Shown: positions 1 to 15,200, numbered from the stretch's first letter. The stretch: DNA of 64,000 nucleotides from Bathymodiolus brooksi (GCA_963680875.1 OY804575.1:33701103-33765102); one strand, 5' to 3'. Notes: generated from the letters alone by a model not told the origin. Made by a program: numbers and translations.

Positions 1-7
1 TTTTCAG

Positions 8-248
8 GTTTCAGAACAAAGCTCAATAACCGGTTACTTTTATAGAGCTTGGAGAAGTCTAATGGGTAATTATCTATACCCACGAGTAGCAGAAAATAGT
101 CACACTACAAAATCTGTTGACGCTAGAACCAAAATAACAGAGGCTCGGGAAAAATACCTAAAACAAATATTAGAAGACGAGAAAGAACAAATGCCCAATG
201 GCAAATTATATGACGTTGTTGACGGTGCAATACCAACTACCTCTAAAG
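8..248 (+). CDS. Patatin gene exon 1 (N-terminal region)
   Basis: Open frame with coding character, charged and helix-prone ([18 protein letters not shown]). It ends at AAAG|GTAATA in phase 1 and joins the phase-1 acceptor at 1067. The ATG at 62 is a candidate start giving MGNYLYPR; Gly2 might suggest myristoylation but position 6 is Tyr, so this is weak. The frame stays open upstream to the window edge, and TTTTCAG at 1-7 (or TTTCAG ending at 14) would serve as an acceptor, so the true start may lie outside the window. No known domain recognised in this part. Confidence 0.6.
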
Positions 249-3200
249 GTAATAGGTCTATTTTAAAATTTATTGTGTATTGGAAAAAGAAATTACAAAA
301 ATGTTTGTAGGTAATATAAATATATTCATGTATTGAATATATGTAGAACGACACTTTTGTTTAATTGGGAATGTTTTGTAGATTATTGTTTGTCCTTTTT
401 CGTTTAGTCATTAGTATTATCTTTCCTTTTTCGATTGATGGCTTCTGGTTGCCCCTTTTGTTATCTACAAACTTTTTTTTGTTCACCTAGTTCTGCTGAT
501 ATATTCCTTTCGTCTGTCGTCTTCATCGTCCGGTCCCCCTAATGAACAGAAAATTAAAGAGTGTGTATAAACGTTTTACATTTCAGTCTCGTTTCCAAAA
601 ACAAATGGGCAAACGCACCCATTCATGCTTTTTGTCGAGAGGAAATCAAGATGGTCGGCGCCTATATAGTGCTAATATTCTAATAAACCGCCTAAGTGAT
701 TTTTACGAGTTTTCGTGACACCACTGAACCATTTGGAATGAAAATGGATTGATATGTTTTGGCTTGGTCATCTATAAAGTGTACATTATGTTGTGATGAT
801 AGGATATCCAGCATAGAAAGGAGATTGTTTAGCATAGTTCACTGATGATTTCTTTTTAGATTTCTTTACTAATGTAAAACCATCTTGTCTAAAGAAATTC
901 TTCTGGGACACTGCTTTACTGATAGTGTTTTGTATGCAATAGGCATCCAGCTTATAGTAGTAATAACCAAATGAGCGATACTGGGCCATGTTAGCCTTCA
1001 GTTTGGAAGCACACGAAATGCTTTTTAACAAGACGAAATAACGTATTATGTTGATTTTTACTGTAGGTAAACGAGTTTTACACAGGATGCCGTCCTTTCT
1101 AAGTGATATTGAGATGGCAGCAATCAACATAAACACAAAAGACTATGACTTTCCTTTTGAAAATTTGGTATTTGAAGGCGGTGGGAATAAAGGCTTAGCT
1201 TACTGTGGAGCTATTCAGGTAAATCTTTAAATCTGATAAAGCCTTAGCTTACTGTAGACATCTGATAAAGACTAGATTACTGTGGAGATATGCAGGTAAA
1301 GTTTGATTGCTGATAAAGCCTACCTTACTGTGAAGCTATTCAGGTAAACTTTGATTTCTAATAAAGGCTTAGCTTACTATGGACATCTGATAAAGACTAA
1401 ATTACTGTGGAGATGTTCAGGTAAATTTTGATATATGATAAAGGTTTAGTTTACTGTGGAGATATTCAGATAAATTTTGATATATGATAAAGGTTTAGTT
1501 TACTGTGGAGATATTCAGGTAAATTTTGATATATGATAAAGGTTTAGTTTACTGTGGAGATGTTCAGGTAAATTTTGATATATGATAAAGGTTTAGTTTA
1601 CTGTGGAGATATTCAGGTAAATTTTGATACATGATAAAGGTTTAGTTTACGCGGATGTTCAGGTAAATGTTGATTTCTGATAAAGGCTTAGCTTACTATG
1701 GAACTATTCGGGTAAAACACATTATTTGATAAAGGCTTAATTACTATGAAGCTATTCGGGTAAAGTTTGATATCTGATAAAGACTTGTCTTACTGTGGAG
1801 CTATTGGGGTATTTTTTTTTATCTGATAAAGCCTTAGCTTATTTTAGGGCCTTTCGGTTAAATATTAATATGATATCTAATAAAGTCTTAGTAAGGCTTA
1901 GCATACTGTGATAAAACGAATGAATGATTATGGTCTTAACACTAAATGAGCAATTTTTCAGCTATACAATGGCGAGAACTATAGTTACATTTTGTTGAGA
2001 TATTAAATATATCTGCTTTGTACAAGACCAACATGCTGATTTTTATTGTGCTAGCTCACTGAAACAACAGTTCTCGGATAGCCATGTTGCTCCACTCCTT
2101 TGGTCTCGACCGATGATGTTGCAGCATATTGTGGTGCTGTTCAGGTAATATTTTGCATTTGGTATATCGCGAGATTATACCATTAGAATAATACATGTGT
2201 TTCGGTTATAATATTTTTACAACAATCATTTATATCTATATTTTGTGAAGATTGGTTGATTATTGTTTGCCTAAATGTCCAGTGGCAAATATATCGTGTA
2301 TATTCAAGACGAGAACAATATAAAACAAAGCAAAACAACATAAAGGGACAACCGTAGAACAGAAAGGGACAACCGTAGAACAGAAAGGGACAACCGTAGA
2401 ATAGAAAGGGACAACCGTAGAACAGAAAGGGACAACCGTAGAATAGAAAGGGACAACCGTAGAACAGAAAGGGACAACCGTAGAACAGAAAGGGACAACC
2501 GTAGAATAGAAAGGGACAACCGTAGAATAGAAAGGGACAACCGTAGAACAGAAAGGGACAACCGTAGAACAGAAAGGGACAACCGTAGAACAGAAAGGGA
2601 CAACCGTAGAATAGAAAGGGACAACCGTAGAATAGAAAGGGACAACCGTAGAACAGAAAGGGACAACCGTAGAATAGAAAGGGACAACCGTAGAATTGAA
2701 AGAGACAACCGTAGAATAGAAAGGGACAACCGTAGAATAGAAAGGGACAACCGTAGAATAGAAAGGGACAACCGTAGAACAGAAAGGGACAACCGTAGAA
2801 CAGAAAGGGACAACCGTAGAATAGAAAGGGACAACCGTAGAATAGAAAGGGACAACCGTAGAACAGAAAGGGACAACCGTAGAACAGAAAGGGACAACCG
2901 TAGAACAGAAAGGGACAACCGTAGAATAGAAAGGGACAACCGTAGAATAGAAAGGGACAACCGTAGAATAGAAAGGGACAACCGTAGAATAGAAAGGGAC
3001 AACCGTAGAATAGAAAGGGACAACCGTAGAACAGAAAGGGACAACCGTAGAATAGAAAGGGACAACCGTAGAATTGAAAGAGACAACCGTAGAATAGAAA
3101 GGGACAACCGTAGAATTGAAAGGGACAACCGTAGAACAGAAAGGGACAACCGTAGAATAGAAAGGGACAACCGTAGAACAGAAAGGGACAACCGTAGAAC

Positions 3201-6200
3201 AGAAAGGGACAACCGTAGAATAGAAAGGGACAACCGTAGAACAGAAAGGGACAACCGTAGAATAGAAAGGGACAACCGTAGAACAGAAAGGGACAACCGT
3301 AGAATAGAAAGGGACAACCGTAGAACAGAAAGGGACAACCGTAGAATTGAAAGGGACAACCGTAGAACAGAAAGGGACAACCGTAGAATAGAAAGGGACA
3401 ACCGTAGAACAGAAAGGGACAACCGTAGAATAGAAAGGGACAACCGTAGAACAGAAAGGGACAACCGTAGAATTGAAAGGGACAACCGTAGAATTGAAAG
3501 GGACAACCGTAGAACAGAAAGGGACAACCGTAGAACAGAAAGGGACAACCGTAGAACAGAAAGGGACAACCGTAGAATAGAAAGGGACAACCGTAGAATA
3601 GAAAGGGACAACCGTAGAATAGAAAGGGACAACCGTAGAACAGAAAGGGACAACCGTAGAACAGAAAGGGACAACCGTAGAACAGAAAGGGACAACCGTA
3701 GAATAGAAAGGGACAACCGTAGAACAGAAAGGGACAACCGTAGAATAGAAAGGGACAACCGTAGAACAGAAAGGGACAACCGTAGAACAGAAAGGGACAA
3801 CCGTAGAACAGAAAGGGACAACCGTAGAATAGAAAGGGACAACCGTAGAATAGAAAGGGACAACCGTAGAACAGAAAGGGACAACCGTAGAACAGAAAGG
3901 GACAACCGTAGAATAGAAAGGGACAACCGTAGAATAGAAAGGGACAACCGTAGAACAGAAAGGGACAACCGTAGAACAGAAAGGGACAACCGTAGAATAG
4001 AAAGGGACAACCGTAGAACAGAAAGGGACAACCGTAGAATAGAAAGGGACAACCGTAGAACAGAAAGGGACAACCGTAGAACAGAAAGGGACAACCGTAG
4101 AACAGAAAGGGACAACCGTGGAATAGAAAGGGACAACCGTAGAACAGAAAGGGACAACCGTAGAATAGAAATGGACAACCGTAGAACAGAAAGGGACAAC
4201 CGTAGAACAGAAAGGGACAACCGTAGAACAGAAAGGGACAACCGTAGAATAGAAAGGGACAACCGTAGAATAGAAAGGGACAACCGTAGAATAGAAAGGG
4301 ACAACCGTAGAACAGAAAGGGACAACCGTAGAACAGAAAGGGACAACCGTAGAACAGAAAGGGACAACGTAGAACAGAAAGGGACAACCGTAGAATAGAA
4401 AGGGGCAACCGTAGAACAGAAAGGGACAACCGTAGAACAGAAAGGGACAACCGTAGAATAGAAAGGGACAACCGTAGAATAGAAAGGGACAACCGTAGAA
4501 CAGAAAGGGACAACCGTAGAACAGAAAGGGACAACCGTAGAACAGAAAGGGACAACCGTAGAACAGAAAGGGACAACCGTAGAATAGAAAGGGACAACCG
4601 TAGAATTGAAAGGGACAACCGTAGAACAGAAAGGGACAACCGTAGAATAGAAAGGGACAACCGTAGAACAGAAAGGGACAACCGTAGAATAGAAAGGGGC
4701 AACCGTAGAACAGAAAGGGACAACCGAAGAATAGAAAGGGACAACCGTAGAATTGAAAGGGACAACCGTAGAATTGAAAGGGACAACCGTAGAACAGAAA
4801 GGGACAACCGTAGAATAGAAAGGGGCAACCGTAGAACAGAAAGGGACAACCGTAGAATAGAAAGGGACAACCGTAGAATTGAAAGGGACAACCGTAGAAC
4901 AGAAAGGGACAACCGTAGAACAGAAAGGGACAACCGTAGAACAGAAAGGGACAACCGTAGAATAGAAAGGGGCAACCGTAGAACAGAAAGGGACAACCGT
5001 AGAATAGAAAGGGACAACCGTAGAATTGAAAGGGACAACCGTAGAACAGAAAGGGGCAACCGTAGAACAGAAAGGGACAACCGTAGAATTGAAAGGGACA
5101 ACCGTAGAACAGAAAGGGGCAACCGTAGAACAGAAAGGGACAACCGTAGAACAGAAAGGGACAACCGTAGAACAGAAAGGGACAACCGTAGAATTGAAAG
5201 GGACAACCGTAGAACAGAAAGGGACAACCGTAGAACAGAAAGGGACAACTGTAGAACAGAAAGGGACAACCGTAGAATAGAAAGGGACAACCGTAGAACA
5301 GAAAGGGACAACCGTAGAATAGAAAGGGACAACCGTAGAACAGAAAGGGACAACCGTAGAATAGAAAGGGACAACCGTAGAATAGAAAGGGACAACCGTA
5401 GAATAGAAAGGGACAACCGTAGAACAGAAAGGGACAACCGTAGAATAGAAAGGGACAACCGTAGAACAGAAAGGGACAACCGTAGAACAGAAAGGGACAA
5501 CCGTAGAATAGAAAGGGACAACCGTAGAATAGAAAGGGACAACCGTAGAACAGAAAGGGACAACCGTAGAACAGAAAGGGACAACCGTAGAACAGAAAGG
5601 GACAACCGTAGAACAGAAAGGGGCAACCGTAGAATAGAAAGGGACAACCGTAGAACAGAAAGGGACAACCGTAGAACAGAAAGGGACAACCGTAGAATTG
5701 AAAGGGACAACCGTAGAATAGAAAGGGACAACCGTAGAATTGAAAGGGACAACCGTAGAACAGAAAGGGACAACCGTAGAACAGAAAGGGACAACCGTAG
5801 AACAGAAAGGGACAACCGTAGAACAGAAAGGGACAACCGTAGAACAGAAAGGGACAACCGTAGAATAGAAAGGGACAACCGTAGAATAGAAAGGGACAAC
5901 CGTAGAATAGAAAGAGACAACCGTAGAATAGAAAGGGACAACCGTAGAACAGAAAGGGACAACCGTAGAACAGAAAGGGACAACCGTAGAACAGAAAGGG
6001 ACAACCGTAGAACAGAAAGGGACAACCGTAGAATTGAAAGGGACAACCGTAGAACAGAAAGGGACAACCGTAGAATTGAAAGGGACAACCGTAGAATAGA
6101 AAGGGGCAACCGTAGAATAGAAAGGGACAACGTAGAACAGAAAGGGACAACCGTAGAATAGAAAGGGACAACCGTAGAACAGAAAGGGACAACCGTAGAA

Positions 6201-9200
6201 TTGAAAGGGACAACCGTAGAATAGAAAGGGACAACCGTAGAATAGAAAGGGGCAACCGTAGAATAGAAAGGGACAACCGTAGAACAGAAAGGGACAACCG
6301 TATAACAGAAAGGGACAACCGTAGAATAGAAAGAGAAAACCGTAGAATAGAAAGAGGCAACCGTAGAACAGAAAGGGACAACCGTAGAACAGAAAGGGAC
6401 AACCGTAGAACAGAAAGGGACAACCGTAGAACAGAAAGGGGCAACCGTAGAATAGAAAGGGACAACCGTAGAACAGAAAGGGACAACCGTAGAACAGAAA
6501 GGGACAACCGTAGAATTGAAAGGGACAACCGTAGAATAGAAAGGGACAACCGTAGAATTGAAAGGGACAACCGTAGAACAGAAAGGGACAACCGTAGAAC
6601 AGAAAGGGACAACCGTAGAACAGAAAGGGACAACCGTAGAACAGAAAGGGACAACCGTAGAACAGAAAGGGACAACCGTAGAATAGAAAGGGACAACCGT
6701 AGAATAGAAAGAGACAACCGTAGAATAGAAAGGGACAACCGTAGAACAGAAAGGGACAACCGTAGAATAGAAAGGGACAACCGTAGAACAGAAAGGGACA
6801 ACCGTAGAACAGAAAGGGACAACCGTAGAACAGAAAGGGACAACCGTAGAACAGAAAGGGACAACCGTAGAATTGAAAGGGACAACCGTAGAACAGAAAG
6901 GGACAACCGTAGAATTGAAAGGGACAACGTAGAATAGAAAGGGGCAACCGTAGAATAGAAAGGGACAACGTAGAACAGAAAGGGACAACCGTAGAATAGA
7001 AAGGGACAACCGTAGAACAGAAAGGGACAACCGTAGAATTGAAAGGGACAACCGTAGAATAGAAAGGGACAACCGTAGAATAGAAAGGGACAACCGTAGA
7101 ATAGAAAGAGGCAACCGTAGAACAGAAAGGGACAACCGTAGAACAGAAAGGGACAACCGTAGAATTGAAAGGGACAACCGTAGAATAGAAAGGGACAACC
7201 GTAGAACAGAAAGGGACAACCGTAGAATTGAAAGGGACAACCGTAGAATAGAAAGGGACAACCGTAGAATAGAAAGGGACAACCGTAGAATAGAAAGAGG
7301 CAACCGTAGAACAGAAAGGGACAACCGTAGAACAGAAAGGGACAACCGTAGAATTGAAAGGGACAACCGTAGAATAGAAAGAGGCAACCGTAGAACAGAA
7401 AGGGACAACCGTAGAACAGAAAGGGACAACCGTAGAACAGAAAGGGACAACCGTAGAACAGAAAGGGGCAACCGTAGAATAGAAAGGGACAACCGTAGAA
7501 CAGAAAGGGACAACCGTAGAACAGAAAGGGACAACCGTAGAATTGAAAGGGACAACCGTAGAATAGAAAGGGACAACCGTAGAATTGAAAGGGACAACCG
7601 TAGAACAGAAAGGGACAACCGTAGAACAGAAAGGGACAACCGTAGAACAGAAAGGGACAACCGTAGAACAGAAAGGGACAACCGTAGAACAGAAAGGGAC
7701 AACCGTAGAACAGAAAGGGACAACCGTAGAATAGAAAGGGACAACCGTAGAATAGAAAGAGACAACCGTAGAATAGAAAGGGACAACCGTAGAACAGAAA
7801 GGGACAACCGTAGAATAGAAAGGGACAACCGTAGAACAGAAAGGGACAACCGTAGAACAGAAAGGGACAACCGTAGAACAGAAAGGGACAACCGTAGAAC
7901 AGAAAGGGACAACCGTAGAATTGAAAGGGACAACCGTAGAACAGAAAGGGACAACCGTAGAATTGAAAGGGACAACGTAGAATAGAAAGGGGCAACCGTA
8001 GAATAGAAAGGGACAACGTAGAACAGAAAGGGACAACCGTAGAATAGAAAGGGACAACCGTAGAACAGAAAGGGACAACCGTAGAATTGAAAGGGACAAC
8101 CGTAGAATAGAAAGGGACAACCGTAGAATAGAAAGGGACAACCGTAGAATAGAAAGAGGCAACCGTAGAACAGAAAGGGACAACCGTAGAACAGAAAGGG
8201 ACAACCGTAGAATTGAAAGGGACAACCGTAGAATAGAAAGGGACAACCGTAGAACAGAAAGGGACAACCGTAGAATTGAAAGGGACAACCGTAGAATAGA
8301 AAGGGACAACCGTAGAATAGAAAGGGACAACCGTAGAATAGAAAGAGGCAACCGTAGAACAGAAAGGGACAACCGTAGAACAGAAAGGGACAACCGTAGA
8401 ATTGAAAGGGACAACCGTAGAATAGAAAGGGGCAACCGTAGAATAGAAAGGGACAACGTAGAACAGAAAGGGACAACCGTAGAATAGAAAGGGACAACCG
8501 TAGAACAGAAAGGGACAACCGTAGAATTGAAAGGGACAACCGTAGAATAGAAAGGGACAACCGTAGAATAGAAAGGGGCAACCGTAGAATAGAAAGGGAC
8601 AACCGTAGAACAGAAAGGGACAACCGTATAACAGAAAGGGACAACCGTAGAATAGAAAGGGACAACCGTAGAATAGAAAGAGGCAACCGTAGAACAGAAA
8701 GGGACAACCGTAGAACAGAAAGGGACAACCGTAGAACAGAAAGGGACAACCGTAGAACAGAAAGGGGCAACCGTAGAATAGAAAGGGACAACCGTAGAAC
8801 AGAAAGGGACAACCGTAGAACAGAAAGGGACAACCGTAGAATTGAAAGGGACAACCGTAGAATAGAAAGGGACAACCGTAGAATTGAAAGGGACAACCGT
8901 AGAACAGAAAGGGACAACCGTAGAACAGAAAGGGACAACCGTAGAACAGAAAGGGACAACCGTAGAACAGAAAGGGACAACCGTAGAACAGAAAGGGACA
9001 ACCGTAGAACAGAAAGGGACAACCGTAGAATAGAAAGGGACAACCGTAGAATAGAAAGAGACAACCGTAGAATAGAAAGGGACAACCGTAGAACAGAAAG
9101 GGACAACCGTAGAATAGAAAGGGACAACCGTAGAACAGAAAGGGACAACCGTAGAACAGAAAGGGACAACCGTAGAACAGAAAGGGACAACCGTAGAACA

Positions 9201-12200
9201 GAAAGGGACAACCGTAGAATTGAAAGGGACAACCGTAGAACAGAAAGGGACAACCGTAGAATTGAAAGGGACAACGTAGAATAGAAAGGGGCAACCGTAG
9301 AATAGAAAGGGACAACGTAGAACAGAAAGGGACAACCGTAGAATAGAAAGGGACAACCGTAGAACAGAAAGGGACAACCGTAGAATTGAAAGGGACAACC
9401 GTAGAATAGAAAGGGACAACCGTAGAATAGAAAGGGACAACCGTAGAATAGAAAGAGGCAACCGTAGAACAGAAAGGGACAACCGTAGAACAGAAAGGGA
9501 CAACCGTAGAATTGAAAGGGACAACCGTAGAATAGAAAGGGACAACCGTAGAACAGAAAGGGACAACCGTAGAATTGAAAGGGACAACCGTAGAATAGAA
9601 AGGGACAACCGTAGAATAGAAAGGGACAACCGTAGAATAGAAAGAGGCAACCGTAGAACAGAAAGGGACAACCGTAGAACAGAAAGGGACAACCGTAGAA
9701 TTGAAAGGGACAACCGTAGAATAGAAAGGGGCAACCGTAGAATAGAAAGGGACAACGTAGAACAGAAAGGGACAACCGTAGAATAGAAAGGGACAACCGT
9801 AGAACAGAAAGGGACAACCGTAGAATTGAAAGGGACAACCGTAGAATAGAAAGGGACAACCGTAGAATAGAAAGGGGCAACCGTAGAATAGAAAGGGACA
9901 ACCGTAGAACAGAAAGGGACAACCGTATAACAGAAAGGGACAACCGTAGAATAGAAAGGGACAACCGTAGAATAGAAAGAGGCAACCGTAGAACAGAAAG
10001 GGACAACCGTAGAACAGAAAGGGACAACCGTAGAACAGAAAGGGACAACCGTAGAACAGAAAGGGGCAACCGTAGAATAGAAAGGGACAACCGTAGAACA
10101 GAAAGGGACAACCGTAGAATAGAAAGGGACAACCGTAGAACAGAAAGGGACAACCGTAGAATTGAAAGGGACAACCGTAGAATTGAAAGGGACAACCGTA
10201 GAATAGAAAGGGACAACCGTAGAATAGAAAGGGGCAACCGTAGAATAGAAAGGGACAACCGTAGAACAGAAAGGGACAACCGTATAACAGAAAGGGACAA
10301 CCGTAGAATAGAAAGGGACAACCGTAGAATAGAAAGAGGCAACCGTAGAACAGAAAGGGACAACCGTAGAACAGAAAGGGACAACCGTAGAACAGAAAGG
10401 GACAACCGTAGAACAGAAAGGGGCAACCGTAGAATAGAAAGGGACAACCGTAGAACAGAAAGGGACAACCGTAGAATTGAAAGGGACAACCGTAGAATAG
10501 AAAGGGACAACCGTAGAATTGAAAGGGACAACCGTAGAACAGAAAGGGACAACCGTAGAACAGAAAGGGACAACCGTAGAACAGAAAGGGACAACCGTAG
10601 AACAGAAAGGGACAACCGTAGTACAGAAAGGGACAACCGTAGAATAGAAAGGGACAACCGTAGAATAGAAAGAGGCAACCGTAGAACAGAAAGGGACAAC
10701 CGTAGAACAGAAAGGGACAACCGTAGAACAGAAAGGGACAACCGTAGAACAGAAAGGGGCAACCGTAGAATAGAAAGGGACAACCGTAGAACAGAAAGGG
10801 ACAACCGTAGAACAGAAAGGGACAACCGTAGAATTGAAAGGGACAACCGTAGAATAGAAAGGGACAACCGTAGAATTGAAAGGGACAACCGTAGAACAGA
10901 AAGGGACAACCGTAGAACAGAAAGGGACAACCGTAGAACAGAAAGGGACAACCGTAGAACAGAAAGGGACAACCGTAGAATAGAAAGGGACAACCGTAGA
11001 ATAGAAAGAGGCAACCGTAGAACAGAAAGGGACAACCGTAGAACAGAAAGGGACAACCGTAGAACAGAAAGGGACAACCGTAGAACAGAAAGGGGCAACC
11101 GTAGAATAGAAAGGGACAACCGTAGAACAGAAAGGGACAACCGTAGAACAGAAAGGGACAACCGTAGAATTGAAAGGGACAACCGTAGAATAGAAAGGGA
11201 CAACCGTAGAATTGAAAGGGACAACCGTAGAACAGAAAGGGACAACCGTAGAACAGAAAGGGACAACCGTAGAACAGAAAGGGACAACCGTAGAACAGAA
11301 AGGGACAACCGTAGAACAGAAAGGGACAACCGTAGAACAGAAAGGGACAACCGTAGAATAGAAAGGGACAACCGTAGAATAGAAAGAGACAACCGTAGAA
11401 TAGAAAGGGACAACCGTAGAACAGAAAGGGACAACCGTAGAATAGAAAGGGACAACCGTAGAACAGAAAGGGACAACCGTAGAACAGAAAGGGACAACCG
11501 TAGAACAGAAAGGGACAACCGTAGAACAGAAAGGGACAACCGTAGAATTGAAAGGGACAACCGTAGAACAGAAAGGGACAACCGTAGAATTGAAAGGGAC
11601 AACCGTAGAATAGAAAGGGGCAACCGTAGAATAGAAAGGGACAACGTAGAACAGAAAGGGACAACCGTAGAATAGAAAGGGACAACCGTAGAACAGAAAG
11701 GGACAACCGTAGAATTGAAAGGGACAACCGTAGAATAGAAAGGGACAACCGTAGAATAGAAAGGGACAACCGTAGAATAGAAAGAGGCAACCGTAGAATT
11801 GAAAGGGACAACCGTAGAACAGAAAGGGACAACCGTAGAATTGAAAGGGACAACCGTAGAATAGAAAGGGGCAACCGTAGAATAGAAAGGGACAACGTAG
11901 AACAGAAAGGGACAACCGTAGAATAGAAAGGGACAACCGTAGAACAGAAAGGGACAACCGTAGAATTGAAAGGGACAACCGTAGAATAGAAAGGGACAAC
12001 CGTAGAATAGAAAGGGGCAACCGTAGAATAGAAAGGGACAACCGTAGAACAGAAAGGGACAACCGTATAACAGAAAGGGACAACCGTAGAATAGAAAGGG
12101 ACAACCGTAGAATAGAAAGAGGCAACCGTAGAACAGAAAGGGACAACCGTAGAACAGAAAGGGACAACCGTAGAACAGAAAGGGACAACCGTAGAACAGA

Positions 12201-15200
12201 AAGGGGCAACCGTAGAATAGAAAGGGACAACCGTAGAACAGAAAGGGACAACCGTAGAACAGAAAGGGACAACCGTAGAATTGAAAGGGACAACCGTAGA
12301 ATAGAAAGGGACAACCGTAGAATTGAAAGGGACAACCGTAGAACAGAAAGGGACAACCGTAGAACAGAAAGGGACAACCGTAGAACAGAAAGGGACAACC
12401 GTAGAACAGAAAGGGACAACCGTAGAACAGAAAGGGACAACCGTAGAATAGAAAGGGACAACCGTAGAATAGAAAGAGGCAACCGTAGAACAGAAAGGGA
12501 CAACCGTAGAACAGAAAGGGACAACCGTAGAACAGAAAGGGACAACCGTAGAACAGAAAGGGACAACCGTAGAATAGAAAGGGACAACCGTAGAATAGAA
12601 AGAGACAACCGTAGAATAGAAAGGGACAACCGTAGAACAGAAAGGGACAACTGTAGAACAGAAAGGGACAACCGTATAACAGAAAGGGACAACCGTAGAA
12701 TAGAAAGGGACAACCGTAGAACAGAAAGGGACAACCGTAGAACAGAAAGGGACAACCGTAGAATAGAAAGGGACAACCGTAGAACAGAAAGGGACAACCG
12801 TAGAATAGAAAGGGACAACCGTAGAACAGAAAGGGACAACCGTAGAACAGAAAGGGACAACCGTAGAATTGAAAGGGACAACCGTAGAATAGAAAGGGGC
12901 AACCGTAGAATAGAAAGGGACAACGTAGAACAGAAAGGGACAACCGTAGAATAGAAAGGGACAACCGTAGAACAGAAAGGGACAACCGTAGAATTGAAAG
13001 GGACAACCGTAGAATAGAAAGGGACAACCGTAGAATAGAAAGGGGCAACCGTAGAATAGAAAGGGACAACCGTAGAATAACTTTTGACTGCCACTTGAAA
13101 AATATGCATAATAGATTAGGACGAAATATTTAGCTTATTGTTACGGCTACAATGCGCCATTCTTTTTTTTGTTGATATTTACAAATGTGGTGTTGAACTT
13201 CCAGCGAGTTTGTCACTCTCTTACCACGTTATCTACTCTGGTCCACGACCAAGCTTTCCGTTCTATTACCTTACATACCACATCAAGAGTGCATCCCCTA
13301 TATACAACCTTGCTGACCTGTTATGTGAGTTGAACGCGCTGTGAACCAGTATCAAGTACAGTCCTATATATAGTATTATTTGTTTGTATTATCTTTCTAG
13401 CTTCTGGAAGACATTGGAATTTTCCCTCAAATCAAAAGGTTCGCTGGGACTAGTGCTGGAGCAATGACAGCTGCTTTGTTAGCTGTAGGATATAAATCTA
13501 CAGAAATTGAAGAATCTCTAGGTCAAGACTTGTCTAAAATATTTCTAGGTAAGTTCATTATCTATAAATCTGTATAATTAAGCATCTTTAAGATAAATAT
13601 AAAAGCAAAGTACTTGATGGTTCACTTTGAATATTAGAAATGACACAATTTTAAACCAAAGACAAATTACCAATTAAAATGAACAGGACAAAACATCACA
13701 ATCAGGATAAATAGCACCATTCAGTCATAAACATCAGAAGAAGAAAAATGGCGAAATAGCGTATGTCCGTGTATATCAATGTGGTCAACGTACCATGATC
13801 TATGTATGATAAATCGTCTTCTTTTTTGTGTTGAATGATTTGAGGTGAAATATAATTGCGTCTTTTTGTTGACATACTTACAATTTTGATGTCAACCTCT
13901 GCGCAGTTGGATAGAAGTTCAACTTATGTGATATAAGTCAGTCATGATTGAATACTGAATATTGTGGGCAAAAATTGTAACACATTTCAGCATGTTTTGA
14001 TAGATGACGCATCGCTTTAGTTTTCCTAATAGTTCTTTTCCAGTTTTAACAATAATAAATAAAGATATACAAAGAAAATATCTTTCTGGCTATATTTATC
14101 TTGAGATGTCACGTTTCAATACATTTCAAGAATGAATCAAACGATACTAAATTAACGCTCTATATAATAAAATTGGATTTAAATAATGTATGTAATATAA
14201 CGATTTTTTTTTACACTAAAACGATTTGCAAATTTCTGATGGGTTTTCTTACATATACCATACTAATCACCCTTTGTTTATCTTTACGAAATGTACATGT
14301 GTCAGGTAGATGCTAGTCTGCAGTCGATATAATAATAGTATACTTTTGTTGTCAGTGATCCTGCAAAGATTGATAGATTGTTATTGAAGATCAAGCAGTA
14401 TTTCAGTTTTATTCATGAAAAAAACAAGCTGACTGGTACTCAATAAAAAAGTGGCGGGAGTTAAACTAATTGTTTTGACCCAAGTGTGTTCCACATAGTA
14501 CAGTGCCAACCATCACATATAACTGAGTGAGTAGAGTTGTTGTACAGCATGCTGAGTCCTTATCGCCTTTTTCCGGAGCACCTGAGTTCACCCCGTTTTG
14601 TTAGTATAGTTTGTGCTGCTCAATCGTTAGTTTTCTGTGTAGTATTATGACGATAATTGTTTGTCTTTTTGTACTTTCTTTCCTTTTTGGCCATTGTTTT
14701 GTCTGTTCTTTGAATTATAACATATGGTTACCCCTTTGGTATCTTTAAACTTTTCTTCAGCCATGATATATTTAATCTTCGCGAGGCAGAATTTGCAATA
14801 TGTATGATATAAGATATATAAACGATAGCTGATGGCCTTACCCATCACATAGCTGATGGCCTTACCCATCACATAGCTGATGGCCTTACCCATCACATAG
14901 CTGATGGCCTTACCCATCACATAGCTGATGGCCTTACCCATCACATACATATTTGATAGTGCGCAAAACCATATAATATTTTATACCTTTTTATTTTATC
15001 ATGGGGGAACATTATTAATGGATCGTGTCCTATTATATTTTACGATTTCCTGATACATAAATATGTGTCTAATTTTGTGTTTGGGTACGCCATGCTCCTT
15101 ACACGTGATAGAATCATGGCAGCCACTTGTAATGAACAAAAGTTTACTAGGAATTCTCGATTGTTGTCTGCTACAAGGCAAACATTTCTAACACTTTTTT

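Noticed and set aside
4171..5280. Plus-strand ORFs with NRRTERD and TVEQKG repeats
   Set aside because: Same 21-bp array read on the other strand.
2183..13109. Three overlapping minus-strand open frames of 3211-3628 codons with 7-residue repeats such as RLSLSIL, GCPFLFY and TVVPFYS
   Set aside because: They are the direct product of a 21-bp repeat without stops in that orientation. All three minus-strand frames are open and change whenever a 20-bp unit occurs; no sign of coding selection.
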